Shown here: one piece after another, positions 38,987 to 48,339 of the stretch
How the letters are laid out: each line of letters begins with the position of its first letter
Position numbering within the stretch: the first letter of the stretch is position 1
Assembly: GCF_011455875.1 (NCBI RefSeq)
Contig: NZ_CP015031.1
Span: 1,717,405-1,781,404, forward strand
Origin: Basfia succiniciproducens
GTDB lineage: Bacteria; Pseudomonadota; Gammaproteobacteria; Enterobacterales; Pasteurellaceae
Direction of reading: 5' to 3'
DNA: 64,000 nt
Notes under the pieces: generated by a model
Told to the model about the DNA's origin: nothing
Databases searched by the model: none
What the model saw: only the letters and a program-made list of their open reading frames with translations
Position numbers and translations under genes: made by a program

Positions 38987-39421
38987 ATGTTAACCGAAAG
39001 TGCCGTCGTAATTGATTACCGAGACGGAATCGCCAAAGTAAAATGCCAATCAAAAACCGCCTGCGGCAGTTGTGCGGCTAAAAACGCTTGCGGCTCGGCG
39101 GCACTTTCGGAACTTACCGGAGAACCGGGAGAACATATTCTGATTATTTCCACCATCACTCCGTTAAAAATCGGTCAACAAGTGGAAATCGGTCTACAGG
39201 AACAATCCCTTTTATTTTCCGCTTTTCTTGCCTATGTGATTCCGCTGATGACATTATTAATCGGCACGTTTGTCGCCACCGCAATTTTTTCAAATGAATT
39301 AATTAGCGCCGCATTCATCTTTATTTCCACCGCACTTTCCTTTCTTGCCGTACGGTTTTATGCCAAAAAACTCAATAAAAAATCGGCATTTGAGCCGATT
39401 TTATTGAGAGTATTAAATTAA
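38987..39421 (+). CDS. rseC: RseC/MucC family membrane protein
   Basis: The 144-residue product starts with a Cys-rich cytoplasmic part (SACG-like CQSKTACGSCAAKNACGSAAL near residues 21-41, shortened to CGSCAAKNACG), then two membrane helices (about 74-120). RseC modulates sigma-E and is linked to SoxR reduction (Rsx) in E. coli; the Cys cluster suggests an iron-sulfur or redox role. It begins nine bases after rseB, ending the operon. A USS at about 39329 codes for TALS in the second helix. Confidence 0.9.
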   Translation: MLTESAVVIDYRDGIAKVKCQSKTACGSCAAKNACGSAALSELTGEPGEHILIISTITPLKIGQQVEIGLQEQSLLFSAFLAYVIPLMTLLIGTFVATAIFSNELISAAFIFISTALSFLAVRFYAKKLNKKSAFEPILLRVLN

Positions 39422-39450
39422 GGTCTGTTTATCTTTTATAAACGGACTTT
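39419..39450. repeat. Hairpin repeat, copy 1 (rseC/nfuA terminator)
   Basis: AGGTCTGTTTAT, CTTTT loop and ATAAACGGACTTT form a stem. The same unit recurs at 46624-46653 and 47731-47761. It lies between convergent rseC and nfuA, so it may terminate both. Confidence 0.65.
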
Positions 39451-40033
39451 AATAATAAGAATGTTCGCCGCGTTGGTGCTCTGTGATGTCTTTCGCGCCT
39501 TTTAATTCGCCGGCAAATAATTCCACTAATTGTTTTTCTACGCCGTCTTTCAGGGTAACATCCACCATTGAGCAACCGTTACAACCGCCGCCGAATTGGA
39601 GAATCGCATAGCCCTCATCAGTAATTTCAACTAAGGTAATACGACCTCCGTGGCTTGCTAATTGAGGGTTAATCTGAGTTTGAATAACATAATCCACTCG
39701 TTCGATTAAAGGTGCGTCATCCGCAACTTTACGCATTTTGGCATTAGGCGCCTTTAGCGTTAACTGCGTACCGAGTTCTTCCGTCACATAATCAATTTCC
39801 GCATCTTCCAAAAACGGCAAACTCACTTCATCCACAAAGGCGGAAAACGTAGCATATTTCATTTCCGTATCCGTTGCTTCCACAGCATTAGAGGGGCAAT
39901 AAGAAACGCCGCATTCGGCATTCGGCGTCCCCGGATTCACTACGAAAATACGGATATTCGTGCCTTCTTCCTGTTGATCCAGCAGCTTACGAAAATGCCC
40001 TTGTGCGGCGTCAGAAATTTGAATTTGTTGCAT
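39449..40033 (-). CDS. nfuA: Fe-S biogenesis protein NfuA
   Basis: NfuA carries a 4Fe-4S cluster to target proteins such as aconitase and helps under oxidative stress. The 194-residue product has an A-type-like N-terminal domain (about residues 1-90, lacking the scaffold Cys set) and the C-terminal Nfu domain with the cluster motif [11 protein letters not shown] near residue 150. It lies downstream of comF, as in Haemophilus, but with its own start region; the gap to comF is 90 bases. Confidence 0.95.
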   Translation of the reverse strand: MQQIQISDAAQGHFRKLLDQQEEGTNIRIFVVNPGTPNAECGVSYCPSNAVEATDTEMKYATFSAFVDEVSLPFLEDAEIDYVTEELGTQLTLKAPNAKMRKVADDAPLIERVDYVIQTQINPQLASHGGRITLVEITDEGYAILQFGGGCNGCSMVDVTLKDGVEKQLVELFAGELKGAKDITEHQRGEHSYY

Positions 40034-40123
40034 AAAATAATCCTAAAATATAACTAAAAAGCGTCTGATAACTGACTAACATAGTCGGAAATGATACGCT
40101 TAGATTACCTTTTATGCAAATTT

Positions 40124-40810
40124 TTATGCGCGCGCCAAACCCCACACCTGAATTTGTTCCACACCTTGTTGAACAAATAAACCGGCAAGGGCATTTAATG
40201 TCGAACCCGTAGTAATCACATCATCCACTAAAGCAACGGATTTATACGGACAAGCTTGTTTTTTGTCGGCGAATCGAAATGCTTTTCGCAAATTAACCCG
40301 TCGGGCGGCGGCGCTTAATCCCCGTTGCGTTCTTGTATGTTTAACCCGCTTAATCAGCCGATTATTACAAGGAATATTTAACCATTTGGCTAACTGTCCG
40401 GCCAATAAATCCGCCTGATTATACCCTCGCCGCCAGTGGCGAAAATGATGCAACGGAACGGGAATAATCACTTCCGGCAACATAAGCCCGTGAGTTCTGC
40501 GGGCGTCTCGAATTGCCAGATAAAGCAAACGCGCCAAAGTGCGGTCAAAATAAAAGGAATTTTGAAATTTAAAACGATGAATCAGACTTGAAAGCGGCAT
40601 CTTATAAGCGCCGATAATCACCATACGATGCCAAGCGGGCCGGTTTTGCAAACAGTTTCCGCAACCTAAAGTGTTTTCCGCCAATTCCGATCCGCAAACG
40701 CCGCAATAATTAAAACGGCGGATCTGTTTATTGCAGCTGCAACACAGACCATGCGAGCCAATGGCTAGTTTTTTTTGACAATAAATGCAGCGGAAAGCAA
40801 ACCAATTCAT
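40124..40810 (-). CDS. comF: Competence protein ComF, phosphoribosyltransferase-like
   Basis: The 228-residue product begins with two zinc-ribbon Cys pairs (CIYCQ near 8-11, CCSC, CGVCGSE and CGNC up to residue 53) and ends in a phosphoribosyltransferase fold (PVPLHHFRHWRRGYNQADLLA near 115, cited in part, and VALVDDVITTGST near 190). In Haemophilus ComF (Com101) is needed to move DNA across the inner membrane during transformation. Here it is not preceded by comA-E, and a CRP-S site at 40885-40906 may give its own competence control. TAGGAG precedes the ATG. Confidence 0.92.
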   Translation of the reverse strand: MNWFAFRCIYCQKKLAIGSHGLCCSCNKQIRRFNYCGVCGSELAENTLGCGNCLQNRPAWHRMVIIGAYKMPLSSLIHRFKFQNSFYFDRTLARLLYLAIRDARRTHGLMLPEVIIPVPLHHFRHWRRGYNQADLLAGQLAKWLNIPCNNRLIKRVKHTRTQRGLSAAARRVNLRKAFRFADKKQACPYKSVALVDDVITTGSTLNALAGLFVQQGVEQIQVWGLARA

Positions 40811-40884
40811 GTTATTCTCCTAAAAAGACAACGAAGAGAACAACATAATAAAATCTAACCTTTTCCGCCCTAATCACAGGAAAA

Positions 40885-40906
40885 TTTTTCGATCTTTATC
40901 GCAATA
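40885..40906. promoter_or_regulatory. CRP-S (competence regulatory element) candidate
   Basis: The 22 bases contain TTCGATC and ATCGCAA arms, matching the Pasteurellaceae CRP-S half-sites TGCGATC and ATCGCAA except for one base in the first. The C-G at positions 6-7 (not T-G) marks CRP-S, which needs Sxy (TfoX) with CRP, from ordinary CRP sites. It lies 75-96 bases upstream of comF on the minus strand. Confidence 0.7.
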
Positions 40907-40951
40907 ATGTTAAAATTATTTTATATATTTTCTTACTTTTAAGGAGCGCTA

Positions 40952-41767
40952 ATGACAATTCCAAATCTCCGCGACAAAATTAAAATCGTTTTTTTTGATA
41001 TTGATGAAACTCTCATCATGAAATTTGAAGATATTCTGCCTGACTCCGTTCTTCCGGTCATTCGCAAACTCAAACAAAACGGCATTATTCCCGCCATCGC
41101 CACCGGACGCTCTCGTTGCAGTTTACCGACTAAAATCAAAGCGTTGATTGCTGAAGAACCCATCGAACTGTTCGTTACCATGAACGGCCAATTTTCCGTA
41201 TTTCAAAATAAGGTGATTGAAAAACATCCGATTCCTACTGAAAAAGTGCAACACTTAGTTGATTTCTTTGATGCCCAACAAATTGATTATGCCTTTGTAT
41301 CCGATAATAACGTTGCGGTATCCAAAATCACCGCTAAACAAAAATCCGCACTGGATCCGATTTTAACGGATTATATTGTCGATAAAGATTATTTTAAACA
41401 TAACGAAGTTTTCCAATTATTGCCCTTCTATGACCAAAGTCAGGACGAACTTGTAAAAAATGCAAATATCTTGGACGGTTTGCGAGTGGTCCGCTGGGAT
41501 AAAGATTCTGTGGATTTATTTGATGCCGAAGGTTCAAAAGCGCGCGGAATTGCTTCCGCAATCAAACGGTTAGGCTTTGAAATGGAAAACGTGATGGCAT
41601 TCGGTGACGGTTTAAACGACCTTGAAATGCTAAGTACCGTAGGGGTCGGCGTAGCGATGGGCAACGCCCGCGACGAACTGAAAAAAGTCGCTGATTTCGT
41701 TACCGATCGTATTGAAGATCACGGCATTTACAACTTCTTAGTCAAAGCCGGATTAATCGAAGATTAA
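40952..41767 (+). CDS. Cof-type HAD phosphatase
   Basis: The 271-residue product is a class IIB HAD phosphatase: motif I FFDIDETLIM (nucleophile Asp near residue 16), motif II IATGRSR near 50, motif III Lys in GSKARGIASAIKRLG near 195, motif IV MAFGDGLNDLEML near 214. It resembles the phosphosugar phosphatases of the Cof/YidA/YbiV group; substrate cannot be told. AAGGAG precedes the ATG. It is divergent from comF, with the CRP-S candidate between them. Confidence 0.82.
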   Translation: MTIPNLRDKIKIVFFDIDETLIMKFEDILPDSVLPVIRKLKQNGIIPAIATGRSRCSLPTKIKALIAEEPIELFVTMNGQFSVFQNKVIEKHPIPTEKVQHLVDFFDAQQIDYAFVSDNNVAVSKITAKQKSALDPILTDYIVDKDYFKHNEVFQLLPFYDQSQDELVKNANILDGLRVVRWDKDSVDLFDAEGSKARGIASAIKRLGFEMENVMAFGDGLNDLEMLSTVGVGVAMGNARDELKKVADFVTDRIEDHGIYNFLVKAGLIED

Positions 41768-41775
41768 ACTTAAGT

Positions 41776-41815
41776 AAAAGTGCGGTCAAAATTTCAAGAA
41801 TTTTCACCGCACTTT
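41776..41815 (+). terminator. Terminator after the HAD gene from two uptake signals
   Basis: AAAAGTGCGGT (41776-41786) and ACCGCACTTT (41806-41815) frame an AT-rich extension that also pairs (AAAATT / AATTTT). Confidence 0.7.
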
Positions 41816-41830
41816 ATTACTTTATTAAAG

Positions 41831-41860
41831 AAAAAGAATAGGCTCGTTCGAGCCTATTTT
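41831..41860 (-). terminator. Terminator after carB
   Basis: AATAGGCT, CGTTCG loop and AGCCTATT form an 8-bp stem; on the minus strand CTTTTTCTTT follows. It ends two bases before the carB stop codon. Confidence 0.75.
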
Positions 41861-41861
41861 G

Positions 41862-44800
41862 TTATTTAGTTAAACCTGCATGTAAACCCTGTACGGAATA
41901 CACATCGTGAATATCCAAATTTGCTACGCTAAGGCTAATGGCATCGGCACCTGCAATGGTAGTATAAAGCGGCACGCGTTGTTTTAATGCGCTGGCGCGG
42001 ATTGATGCGCTGTCCGCCACGCTTTCCGCCATTCCTCCGGCAGTATTGATAATAAGCGCAATTTCATCATTTTTAATGGCATCAACAATATGCGGTCTGC
42101 CTTCACGTACTTTATTCACGGTTTGCACGGCAATACCGTTTTCGCGCAGGAATTTTGAAGTGCCAAAGGTCGCGCATAAGCCATAGCCCTGTTCCTGTAA
42201 GCGTTTTACGATTGGCAATAAACGAGGTTTATCGTTGTTATCTACAGATACAAATACTTTGCCCGTGCGCGGAATCCGCTCGCCGGCACCGATTTGCGCT
42301 TTAAGGAATGCTTCCGCAAAGGTTGAGCCCACCCCCATCACTTCGCCGGTGGAACGCATTTCCGGTCCTAAAATAGTATCTACGCCGGGGAATTTAATGA
42401 ACGGGAATACCGCTTCTTTCACCGCATAGAAATCCTGCGGCACCACTTCGCCTTGAATGCCTTGTTCTTTCAAGCTTATCCCCGCCATTACACGGGCGGC
42501 AATTTTCGCCAATGGCTGACCGGTGGCTTTGCTCACGAAAGGTACGGTACGGCTGGCGCGCGGATTCACTTCAAGCACATAAATCACATCATTTTGTACC
42601 GCAAATTGCACGTTCATTAAACCGACTACGTTTAAGGCACGCGCCATCGCTGCCGTTTGGCGACGGATTTCATCCTGAATTTCCATACTTAACGAATAAG
42701 GCGGCAATGAACAGGCGGAGTCGCCCGAGTGAATGCCGGCTTGTTCGATATGCTGCATAATCCCGCCGATAATTACTTGTTCGTCGTCACAAATGCAGTC
42801 CACGTCCACTTCAATAGCGTTATTTAAGAAATGGTCTAATAAAATCGGGCTGTCGTTGGAAACGGACACCGCTTCACGCATATAACGGTTCAATTCTTCA
42901 TCGTTATATACAATCTGCATTGCACGGCCACCTAATACGTAAGACGGGCGAACTACCAGCGGATAACCCACTTCGTTTGCCAGACCTACCGCTTCCTGTG
43001 CGTTACGCGCCGTGCGGTTCGCCGGTTGTTTTAAATTCAAATCATGTAAGATTTTTTGGAAACGTTCGCGGTCTTCCGCCGCATCAATGCTGTCCGCCGA
43101 TGTGCCGATAATGTTCACGCCGTTTGCATGTAACGCGTTTGCCAATTTCAACGGCGTTTGACCGCCGTAATGCACAATCACGCCCCAAGGTTTTTCCACG
43201 TGAATAATTTCTAGGACGTCTTCAAGGGTTAACGGCTCGAAATATAAACGGTCGGAGGTATCGAAATCGGTAGAAACGGTTTCCGGGTTGCAGTTCACCA
43301 TAATGGTTTCAAAACCGGATTCGCGTAACGCCAATGCCGCATGCACGCAGCAATAGTCAAATTCGATACCCTGACCGATACGGTTCGGACCGCCGCCTAA
43401 AATCATCACTTTTTTGCGATTGGACGGTGCAGCTTCGCATTCTTCTTCATAGGTGGAATACAAATAAGCGGTATCGGACTTAAACTCGCCCGCACAGGTA
43501 TCCACACGTTTATAAACGGGGTGAATATTGAATGCGTTACGTAAGCTGCGTACCGAGGTTTCGTCGGATTTCACCAATTGCGCAATACGTTTATCGGAGA
43601 AACCTTTACGTTTTAGTCGATAAATTTCGTCTTTGTTTAAATCAGCCAGCGTTTTCTTCTCAAGGGCTAATTCTTCAAGCACTAAGTCTTGAATTTGAAT
43701 TAAAAACCAGGGATCAATTTTACTGTAATGATGGACGTCTTCAATTGACCAGCCGATACCGAAAGCATCCGCCACATAAAGCAGGCGTTCAGGGCCCGGA
43801 TTGGAAATTTCATGGCGCAGTTTTTCCATATCTTCGGTTTTTAAGTTAAAACCGCAAATCCCGGTTTCCAAACCGCGTAAGGCTTTTTGAATTGATTCCT
43901 GGAAAGTACGTCCCATGGCCATCACTTCGCCCACTGACTTCATTTGAGTGGTTAAGCGATCATCGGCTTTCGGGAATTTTTCAAAGGCAAAACGCGGCAC
44001 TTTGGTGACTACATAGTCGATTGAAGGCTCGAAAGAGGCCGGGATTAAGCCGCCGGTGATGTCGTTGCGTAATTCGTTTAAGGTATAGCCCACCGCTAAT
44101 TTTGCCGCTACTTTGGCAATCGGGAAACCGGTGGCTTTGGAAGCAAGGGCCGACGAACGGCTCACACGCGGGTTCATTTCGATGACAATCATCTCGCCGT
44201 TTTCCGGGTTGATGGCAAACTGCACGTTGGAACCGCCGGTATCCACACCGATTTCACGCAATACCGCCAACGATGCGTTACGCATGATTTGATATTCTTT
44301 ATCGGTTAAAGTTTGCGCCGGTGCCACGGTGATTGAATCGCCGGTGTGTACGCCCATTGGGTCGAAGTTTTCGATGGAACACACGATAATGCAGTTATCC
44401 GCTTTATCGCGCACCACTTCCATTTCGTATTCTTTCCAGCCCAAGACCGATTGTTCGATTAATAATTCATGAGTTGGCGAGGCCTCGAAACCGCGTTCGC
44501 AAATGGCCTGGAATTCATCGCGGTTATAGGCGATACCGCCGCCGGAACCGCCCATGGTGAATGAAGGACGAATTAAGGTCGGAAAACCGACTTCTTCTTG
44601 CGCTTTCCAGGCTTCGTCAAAGCTATGGCAAACGAAAGATTTCGGCGTATTTAAACCGATTTTCGCCATCGCTTCTTTAAAACGCCCGCGGTCTTCCGCT
44701 TTATCAATGGCGTCTTCCGTCGCCCCGATCAACTCTACGCCGTATTTTTTCAATACGCCGTTTTTTGATAAATCCAACGCACAGTTCAGCGCAGTCTGTC

Positions 44801-45074
44801 CGCCCATGGTCGGCAAAATCGCATCCGGACGTTCTTTTTCGATAATTTTTTCCACGGTTTGCCAGTGAATAGGCTCGATGTAGGTCACATCCGCCATATT
44901 CGGGTCGGTCATAATGGTAGCCGGGTTGGAGTTCACCAACACCACTTTATAACCTTCCTCACGCAAAGCTTTACAGGCCTGCGCCCCCGAATAGTCAAAC
45001 TCACAGGCCTGACCGATAACAATCGGACCGGCGCCGATAATAAGGATTGTATTTATGTCGTTACGTTTTGGCAT
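41862..45074 (-). CDS. carB: Carbamoyl-phosphate synthase, large subunit
   Basis: CarB makes carbamoyl phosphate from bicarbonate, two ATP and ammonia channelled from CarA, for arginine and pyrimidine synthesis. The 1070-residue product is full length with two homologous ATP-grasp halves: the N-terminal one starts [21 protein letters not shown] and the second [21 protein letters not shown] (both cited in part), followed by the C-terminal allosteric MGS-like domain from about 935. I chose the ATG at 45074, giving [11 protein letters not shown] as in homologues; the open frame continues 30 codons upstream without support. carA lies 400 bases upstream. Confidence 0.96.
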   Translation of the reverse strand: MPKRNDINTILIIGAGPIVIGQACEFDYSGAQACKALREEGYKVVLVNSNPATIMTDPNMADVTYIEPIHWQTVEKIIEKERPDAILPTMGGQTALNCALDLSKNGVLKKYGVELIGATEDAIDKAEDRGRFKEAMAKIGLNTPKSFVCHSFDEAWKAQEEVGFPTLIRPSFTMGGSGGGIAYNRDEFQAICERGFEASPTHELLIEQSVLGWKEYEMEVVRDKADNCIIVCSIENFDPMGVHTGDSITVAPAQTLTDKEYQIMRNASLAVLREIGVDTGGSNVQFAINPENGEMIVIEMNPRVSRSSALASKATGFPIAKVAAKLAVGYTLNELRNDITGGLIPASFEPSIDYVVTKVPRFAFEKFPKADDRLTTQMKSVGEVMAMGRTFQESIQKALRGLETGICGFNLKTEDMEKLRHEISNPGPERLLYVADAFGIGWSIEDVHHYSKIDPWFLIQIQDLVLEELALEKKTLADLNKDEIYRLKRKGFSDKRIAQLVKSDETSVRSLRNAFNIHPVYKRVDTCAGEFKSDTAYLYSTYEEECEAAPSNRKKVMILGGGPNRIGQGIEFDYCCVHAALALRESGFETIMVNCNPETVSTDFDTSDRLYFEPLTLEDVLEIIHVEKPWGVIVHYGGQTPLKLANALHANGVNIIGTSADSIDAAEDRERFQKILHDLNLKQPANRTARNAQEAVGLANEVGYPLVVRPSYVLGGRAMQIVYNDEELNRYMREAVSVSNDSPILLDHFLNNAIEVDVDCICDDEQVIIGGIMQHIEQAGIHSGDSACSLPPYSLSMEIQDEIRRQTAAMARALNVVGLMNVQFAVQNDVIYVLEVNPRASRTVPFVSKATGQPLAKIAARVMAGISLKEQGIQGEVVPQDFYAVKEAVFPFIKFPGVDTILGPEMRSTGEVMGVGSTFAEAFLKAQIGAGERIPRTGKVFVSVDNNDKPRLLPIVKRLQEQGYGLCATFGTSKFLRENGIAVQTVNKVREGRPHIVDAIKNDEIALIINTAGGMAESVADSASIRASALKQRVPLYTTIAGADAISLSVANLDIHDVYSVQGLHAGLTK

Positions 45075-45213
45075 ATTATTTTCTCTTGATAAAACTTTTA
45101 AAAAATTATTCGCAGTTTTGTAAACAAATTTGCTCGCTCCTGACGGCTCCGTTGACATAGCCAACGTTCAAAAAATTTCGCTTTTTATGACCGCACTTTT
45201 TGTTGTCGGTTTT

Positions 45214-45333
45214 CAAATCTCCTCTAGCCCCTCTTTACTAAAGAGGGGGACTGAGTTGAGGGTAATATAAAGATCTCAACGCCTCATCAAGATCGATTCC
45301 CCTCTTTAGCAAAGAGGGGTTAGGGGAGATTTG
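45214..45333. repeat. 120-bp palindromic element in the carA-carB gap
   Basis: A 35-bp left arm (45214-45248) and right arm (45299-45333) are inverted copies with three mismatches. Each arm holds its own hairpin, CCCCTCTTT/AAAGAGGGG. The rest of the gap 45075-45476 has two USS copies (near 45190 and 45429) and no open frame. Confidence 0.85.
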
Positions 45334-45476
45334 TCCTAATACCCCGCAAAATACTCCCGATTTAATTTGTTGTTATCCGGCGCATGTTAAGAAACCCGCA
45401 CCATTATTAAAAACATACTTAAAATTCCACCGCACTTTATTCATCAGTCGTATGCGATACACCCCTGCGGTTGACA

Positions 45477-46604
45477 TTAAGCCTTGCTCTGTTTCATGGC
45501 ATCGATAAATTTATCAAATAAATAAGCCACATCATGCGGCCCCGGGCTGGCTTCAGGGTGGCCCTGGAAACTGAATGCCGGTTGGTCGGTCAGTTCGATA
45601 CCTTGCACGGAATTGTCGAATAACGAACGATGAGTGACGCGTACATTGGCGGGCAAACTGTGTTCATCCACTTCAAACCCATGGTTTTGGCTGGTGATCA
45701 TCACTTTTTGCGTATCTAAATCCTGTACCGGATGGTTGGCGCCATGGTGTCCGAATGCCATTTTTTTGGTTTTGCCGCCGCTTGCTAAACCTAACAATTG
45801 ATGGCCTAAACAAATACCGAAAATCGGTTTTTTAGTGGCTAATAAGGTTTGAATGGCACTGATTGCATAATCGCAGGGTTCCGGATCGCCGGGGCCGTTA
45901 GATAAGAAAATACCGTCCGGATTCAGCGCAAGCACTTCTTCAGCGGATGTTTTTGCCGGCACTACGGTTAATTTACAGCCGCGTTCGGCAAGCATTCGTA
46001 AAATATTATGTTTCACTCCGAAGTCATAGGCCACCACATTGAACGATGCGTTTTGTTGTTCCGCATAACCTTTGCCCAACACCCATTCGCCTTGTGTCCA
46101 ACGGTAACTTTGCTGTGCCGTGACTTCCCGGGCTAAATCTTTACCCGCCATAGAGCCGAAACTCAAGGCTAGTTTGAGAGCTTTTTGCTCGTCAACTTCG
46201 CCGCTCATAATGCAGCCCGCCATGGCGCCTTTATCCCGCAATAAACGGGTTAAGCGACGGGTATCGATATCCGCAATGGCAACTACGTTATTGTCTTTTA
46301 AATAATCCGACAGACTTTGATTGGCGCGGAAATTGCTGTGAATCATCGGTAAGTCGCGAATAATTAAGCCTGCGGCATACACGCCGTTGCTTTCGAGATC
46401 TTCGGAATTTGTACCGGTGTTGCCGATATGCGGATAAGTCAGAGTGACGATTTGTTTAAAATAAGAAGGGTCGGTAAGAATTTCCTGATAACCGGTCATT
46501 GAGGTATTAAATACCACTTCGCCGATCGTGTGCCCCGCAGCGCCGATAGAGGTGCCGCGAAAAATACTGCCATCTGCCAATACAAGAATTGCAGGTTCAG
46601 ACAT
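45477..46604 (-). CDS. carA: Carbamoyl-phosphate synthase, small subunit
   Basis: CarA hydrolyses glutamine and feeds ammonia to CarB. The 375-residue product has an N-terminal domain and a class I amidotransferase domain: the nucleophile Cys in [11 protein letters not shown] near residue 267, and [10 protein letters not shown] near 350 with the His-Glu of the triad. TAGGAG precedes the ATG. Pyrimidine and arginine control is expected; one weak ARG-box-like site at 46871-46884 lies far upstream. The distance to carB and the repeat between them are unusual. Confidence 0.95.
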   Translation of the reverse strand: MSEPAILVLADGSIFRGTSIGAAGHTIGEVVFNTSMTGYQEILTDPSYFKQIVTLTYPHIGNTGTNSEDLESNGVYAAGLIIRDLPMIHSNFRANQSLSDYLKDNNVVAIADIDTRRLTRLLRDKGAMAGCIMSGEVDEQKALKLALSFGSMAGKDLAREVTAQQSYRWTQGEWVLGKGYAEQQNASFNVVAYDFGVKHNILRMLAERGCKLTVVPAKTSAEEVLALNPDGIFLSNGPGDPEPCDYAISAIQTLLATKKPIFGICLGHQLLGLASGGKTKKMAFGHHGANHPVQDLDTQKVMITSQNHGFEVDEHSLPANVRVTHRSLFDNSVQGIELTDQPAFSFQGHPEASPGPHDVAYLFDKFIDAMKQSKA

Positions 46605-46623
46605 AAAATATCTCCTATAAATC

Positions 46624-46653
46624 AGGTCTGTTTATTTTTCATAAACAGACTAT
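46624..46653. repeat. Hairpin repeat, copy 2
   Basis: AGGTCTGTTTAT, TTTTC loop and ATAAACAGACT, the same unit as 39419-39450, 20 bases upstream of carA. The gene-free stretch 46605-46985 also holds a USS near 46709, an ARG-box-like TGCATAAAAATTCA (46871-46884) and the mlaA promoter. Confidence 0.65.
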
Positions 46654-46921
46654 TATTCGGTCGAACACTTGCGAATGTTCATTAACCACGAAATTCATCG
46701 AAAAATGACCGCACTTTTTTAGAGAAATTTTGTGCGCCCGTTAATAAATCCGACGAAATCGCTGATTGTTTTTAGCTTTAGCGAGCTAAATTCTGCCTAT
46801 TCTAAAGGACAATACAACGCTATTCAAGCTAAATTCGCAAACGTTTAAATGATTATTTATGCTTTTATTCTGCATAAAAATTCATTTTAAGGCAAGTTTT
46901 TTCATTCCGAACGGATTTATT

Positions 46922-46950
46922 TTGTAGATCATCGATAACTCATTTACAAT
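46922..46950 (+). promoter_or_regulatory. Promoter of mlaA
   Basis: TTGTAG (46922-46927), 17 bases, TACAAT (46945-46950). It ends 35 bases before the mlaA start. Confidence 0.6.
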
Positions 46951-46985
46951 GAAATTCAAATAGCGTTTGCTTTGAGGAAATAACG

Positions 46986-47732
46986 ATGAAGAAAATTACT
47001 CTGATTGCCACCGCACTTTTCGCCGGTTCAATACTTACGGGTTGTGCAACCATTGACCCCGCAACGGGAGAACGTCAGGATCCGTTGGAGGGTTTCAACC
47101 GCACAATGTGGAGCTTTAACTATGACGTATTAGATCCGTATGTATTAAAACCGGCGGCAAAAGGCTGGCAGGCATTGCCGTCACCGTTGACCACAGGTTT
47201 ATCCAACGTTGCGAAAAACTTAGAAGAACCCGTCAGTTTTGTGAACCGTTTATTGGAAGGCGAAGTGAAAAAAGCCTTTGTTCACTTTGACCGCTTCTTT
47301 ATTAACTCCACCTTCGGCTTAGGCGGTTTAATCGACTGGGCAAGTTATAGCGACCCGTTAAAAATCGAAAGCGACCGAACCTTTGGTGATACGCTGGGCA
47401 GTTATGGCGTTGAACCCGGCGCTTATGTGATGTTGCCGGCCTACGGTGCAAGTTCGCCTCGCGAGCTCACCGGTACTGCCGTCGATACCGCTTATACCTA
47501 TCCGTTCTGGCATTGGGTGGGCGGCGCCTGGTCTCTGGTACCGACCGTCGTGAAAGCGGTGGATAAACGAGCCAAAGCCATGGATAAAGAGGAATTGCTC
47601 AACCAAGCTCAGGATCCGTATATCACCTTCCGCGAAGCCTATTATCAGAATTTAGAATACCGGGCAACCGACGGCAATGTAAAAGCCAAAGACAGCGGTT
47701 TGTCTCAAGATGATTTAAACAGTATCGACTAG
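46986..47732 (+). CDS. mlaA: Outer-membrane lipoprotein MlaA (VacJ)
   Basis: MlaA removes mislocalised phospholipids from the outer leaflet of the outer membrane and passes them to MlaC. The 248-residue product has a lipoprotein signal with lipobox LTGC (Cys near residue 20), DPLEGFNRTMWSFN near 34, and the conserved GSYGVEPGAYVMLP near 138 with YPFWHW near 177. GAGGAAAT precedes the ATG. A USS at 47010 codes for TALFA in the signal peptide. A hairpin repeat follows. Confidence 0.94.
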   Translation: MKKITLIATALFAGSILTGCATIDPATGERQDPLEGFNRTMWSFNYDVLDPYVLKPAAKGWQALPSPLTTGLSNVAKNLEEPVSFVNRLLEGEVKKAFVHFDRFFINSTFGLGGLIDWASYSDPLKIESDRTFGDTLGSYGVEPGAYVMLPAYGASSPRELTGTAVDTAYTYPFWHWVGGAWSLVPTVVKAVDKRAKAMDKEELLNQAQDPYITFREAYYQNLEYRATDGNVKAKDSGLSQDDLNSID

Positions 47733-47761
47733 GTACTGTTTATCTTTTATAAACAGACCTA
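47731..47761. repeat. Hairpin repeat, copy 3
   Basis: AGGTACTGTTTAT, CTTTT loop, ATAAACAGACCT; the left end overlaps the mlaA stop and the right end is next to yfbU. Same unit as at 39419 and 46624. Confidence 0.65.
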
Positions 47762-47777
47762 ATATGAGGACCCCTCT

Positions 47778-48272
47778 ATGGAAATGACATCCACACAACG
47801 TTTAATTTTAGCCAACCAGTATAAACTCATGGGCTTGCTGGATCCCGCCAATGCACAAAAATACGCCCGTCTTGAAACCATCGTTAAAGGCGGATTCTCA
47901 TTAGAATTAAAAGAATTGGATAACGAGTTTTTGGCAATTTCCGAAGCTGAATGCCAAACCGTTTTAGAAACTCTTGAAATGTATCATGCGTTACAGGTTT
48001 CCTATGAAAATCTGGCGGATAAATCCGATTTAACCGCTCACCGTTTACAATTTATCGGTTACGATGCAATCCGTGAACGCAAATATTTGAATTATTTACG
48101 TTTTATTACCGGTATAGAAGGTAAATACCAAGAGTTTATGCGCTGCGCCCACGGCTGTGATTCACAAACACCGATGTGGGATAAATACAATAAAATGTTA
48201 GACGTGTGGAAAGCCTGCCCACATCAATATCATTTAAGTTTAGTTGAAATTCAAAATATTCTGAATGCTTAG
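47778..48272 (+). CDS. yfbU: YfbU family protein
   Basis: The 164-residue product matches YfbU along its length: MEMTSTQRLILANQYKLM at the start (18 residues), GGFSLELKELD near 38, LQFIGYDAIRERKYLNY near 96 and an all-helical C-terminus. The family has no assigned function; overexpression of E. coli YfbU affects growth. A GAGG precedes the ATG. It lies 45 bases after mlaA across the hairpin repeat and is closed by a USS pair. Confidence 0.88.
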   Translation: MEMTSTQRLILANQYKLMGLLDPANAQKYARLETIVKGGFSLELKELDNEFLAISEAECQTVLETLEMYHALQVSYENLADKSDLTAHRLQFIGYDAIRERKYLNYLRFITGIEGKYQEFMRCAHGCDSQTPMWDKYNKMLDVWKACPHQYHLSLVEIQNILNA

Positions 48273-48288
48273 AAATCAACGTTAAATC

Positions 48289-48312
48289 GGCCGCACTTTT
48301 AAAAAGTGCGGT
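48289..48312 (+). terminator. Uptake-signal dyad after yfbU
   Basis: GCCGCACTTTT and AAAAGTGCGGT are inverted, abutting, with one mismatched base. AATTTTA follows. It ends just before the ribosome site of the next gene. Confidence 0.5.
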
Positions 48313-48339
48313 TAATTTTAGGAGAATTTTGGAGAATAT

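Noticed and set aside
45075..45164. 30-codon N-terminal extension of carB
   Set aside because: Homologues start at MPKR, and the upstream part has no ribosome site.
46871..46884. ARG box (TGCATAAAAATTCA) for carA
   Set aside because: One base off the TGAAT core, single instead of paired, and more than 260 bases from carA; too weak to call.
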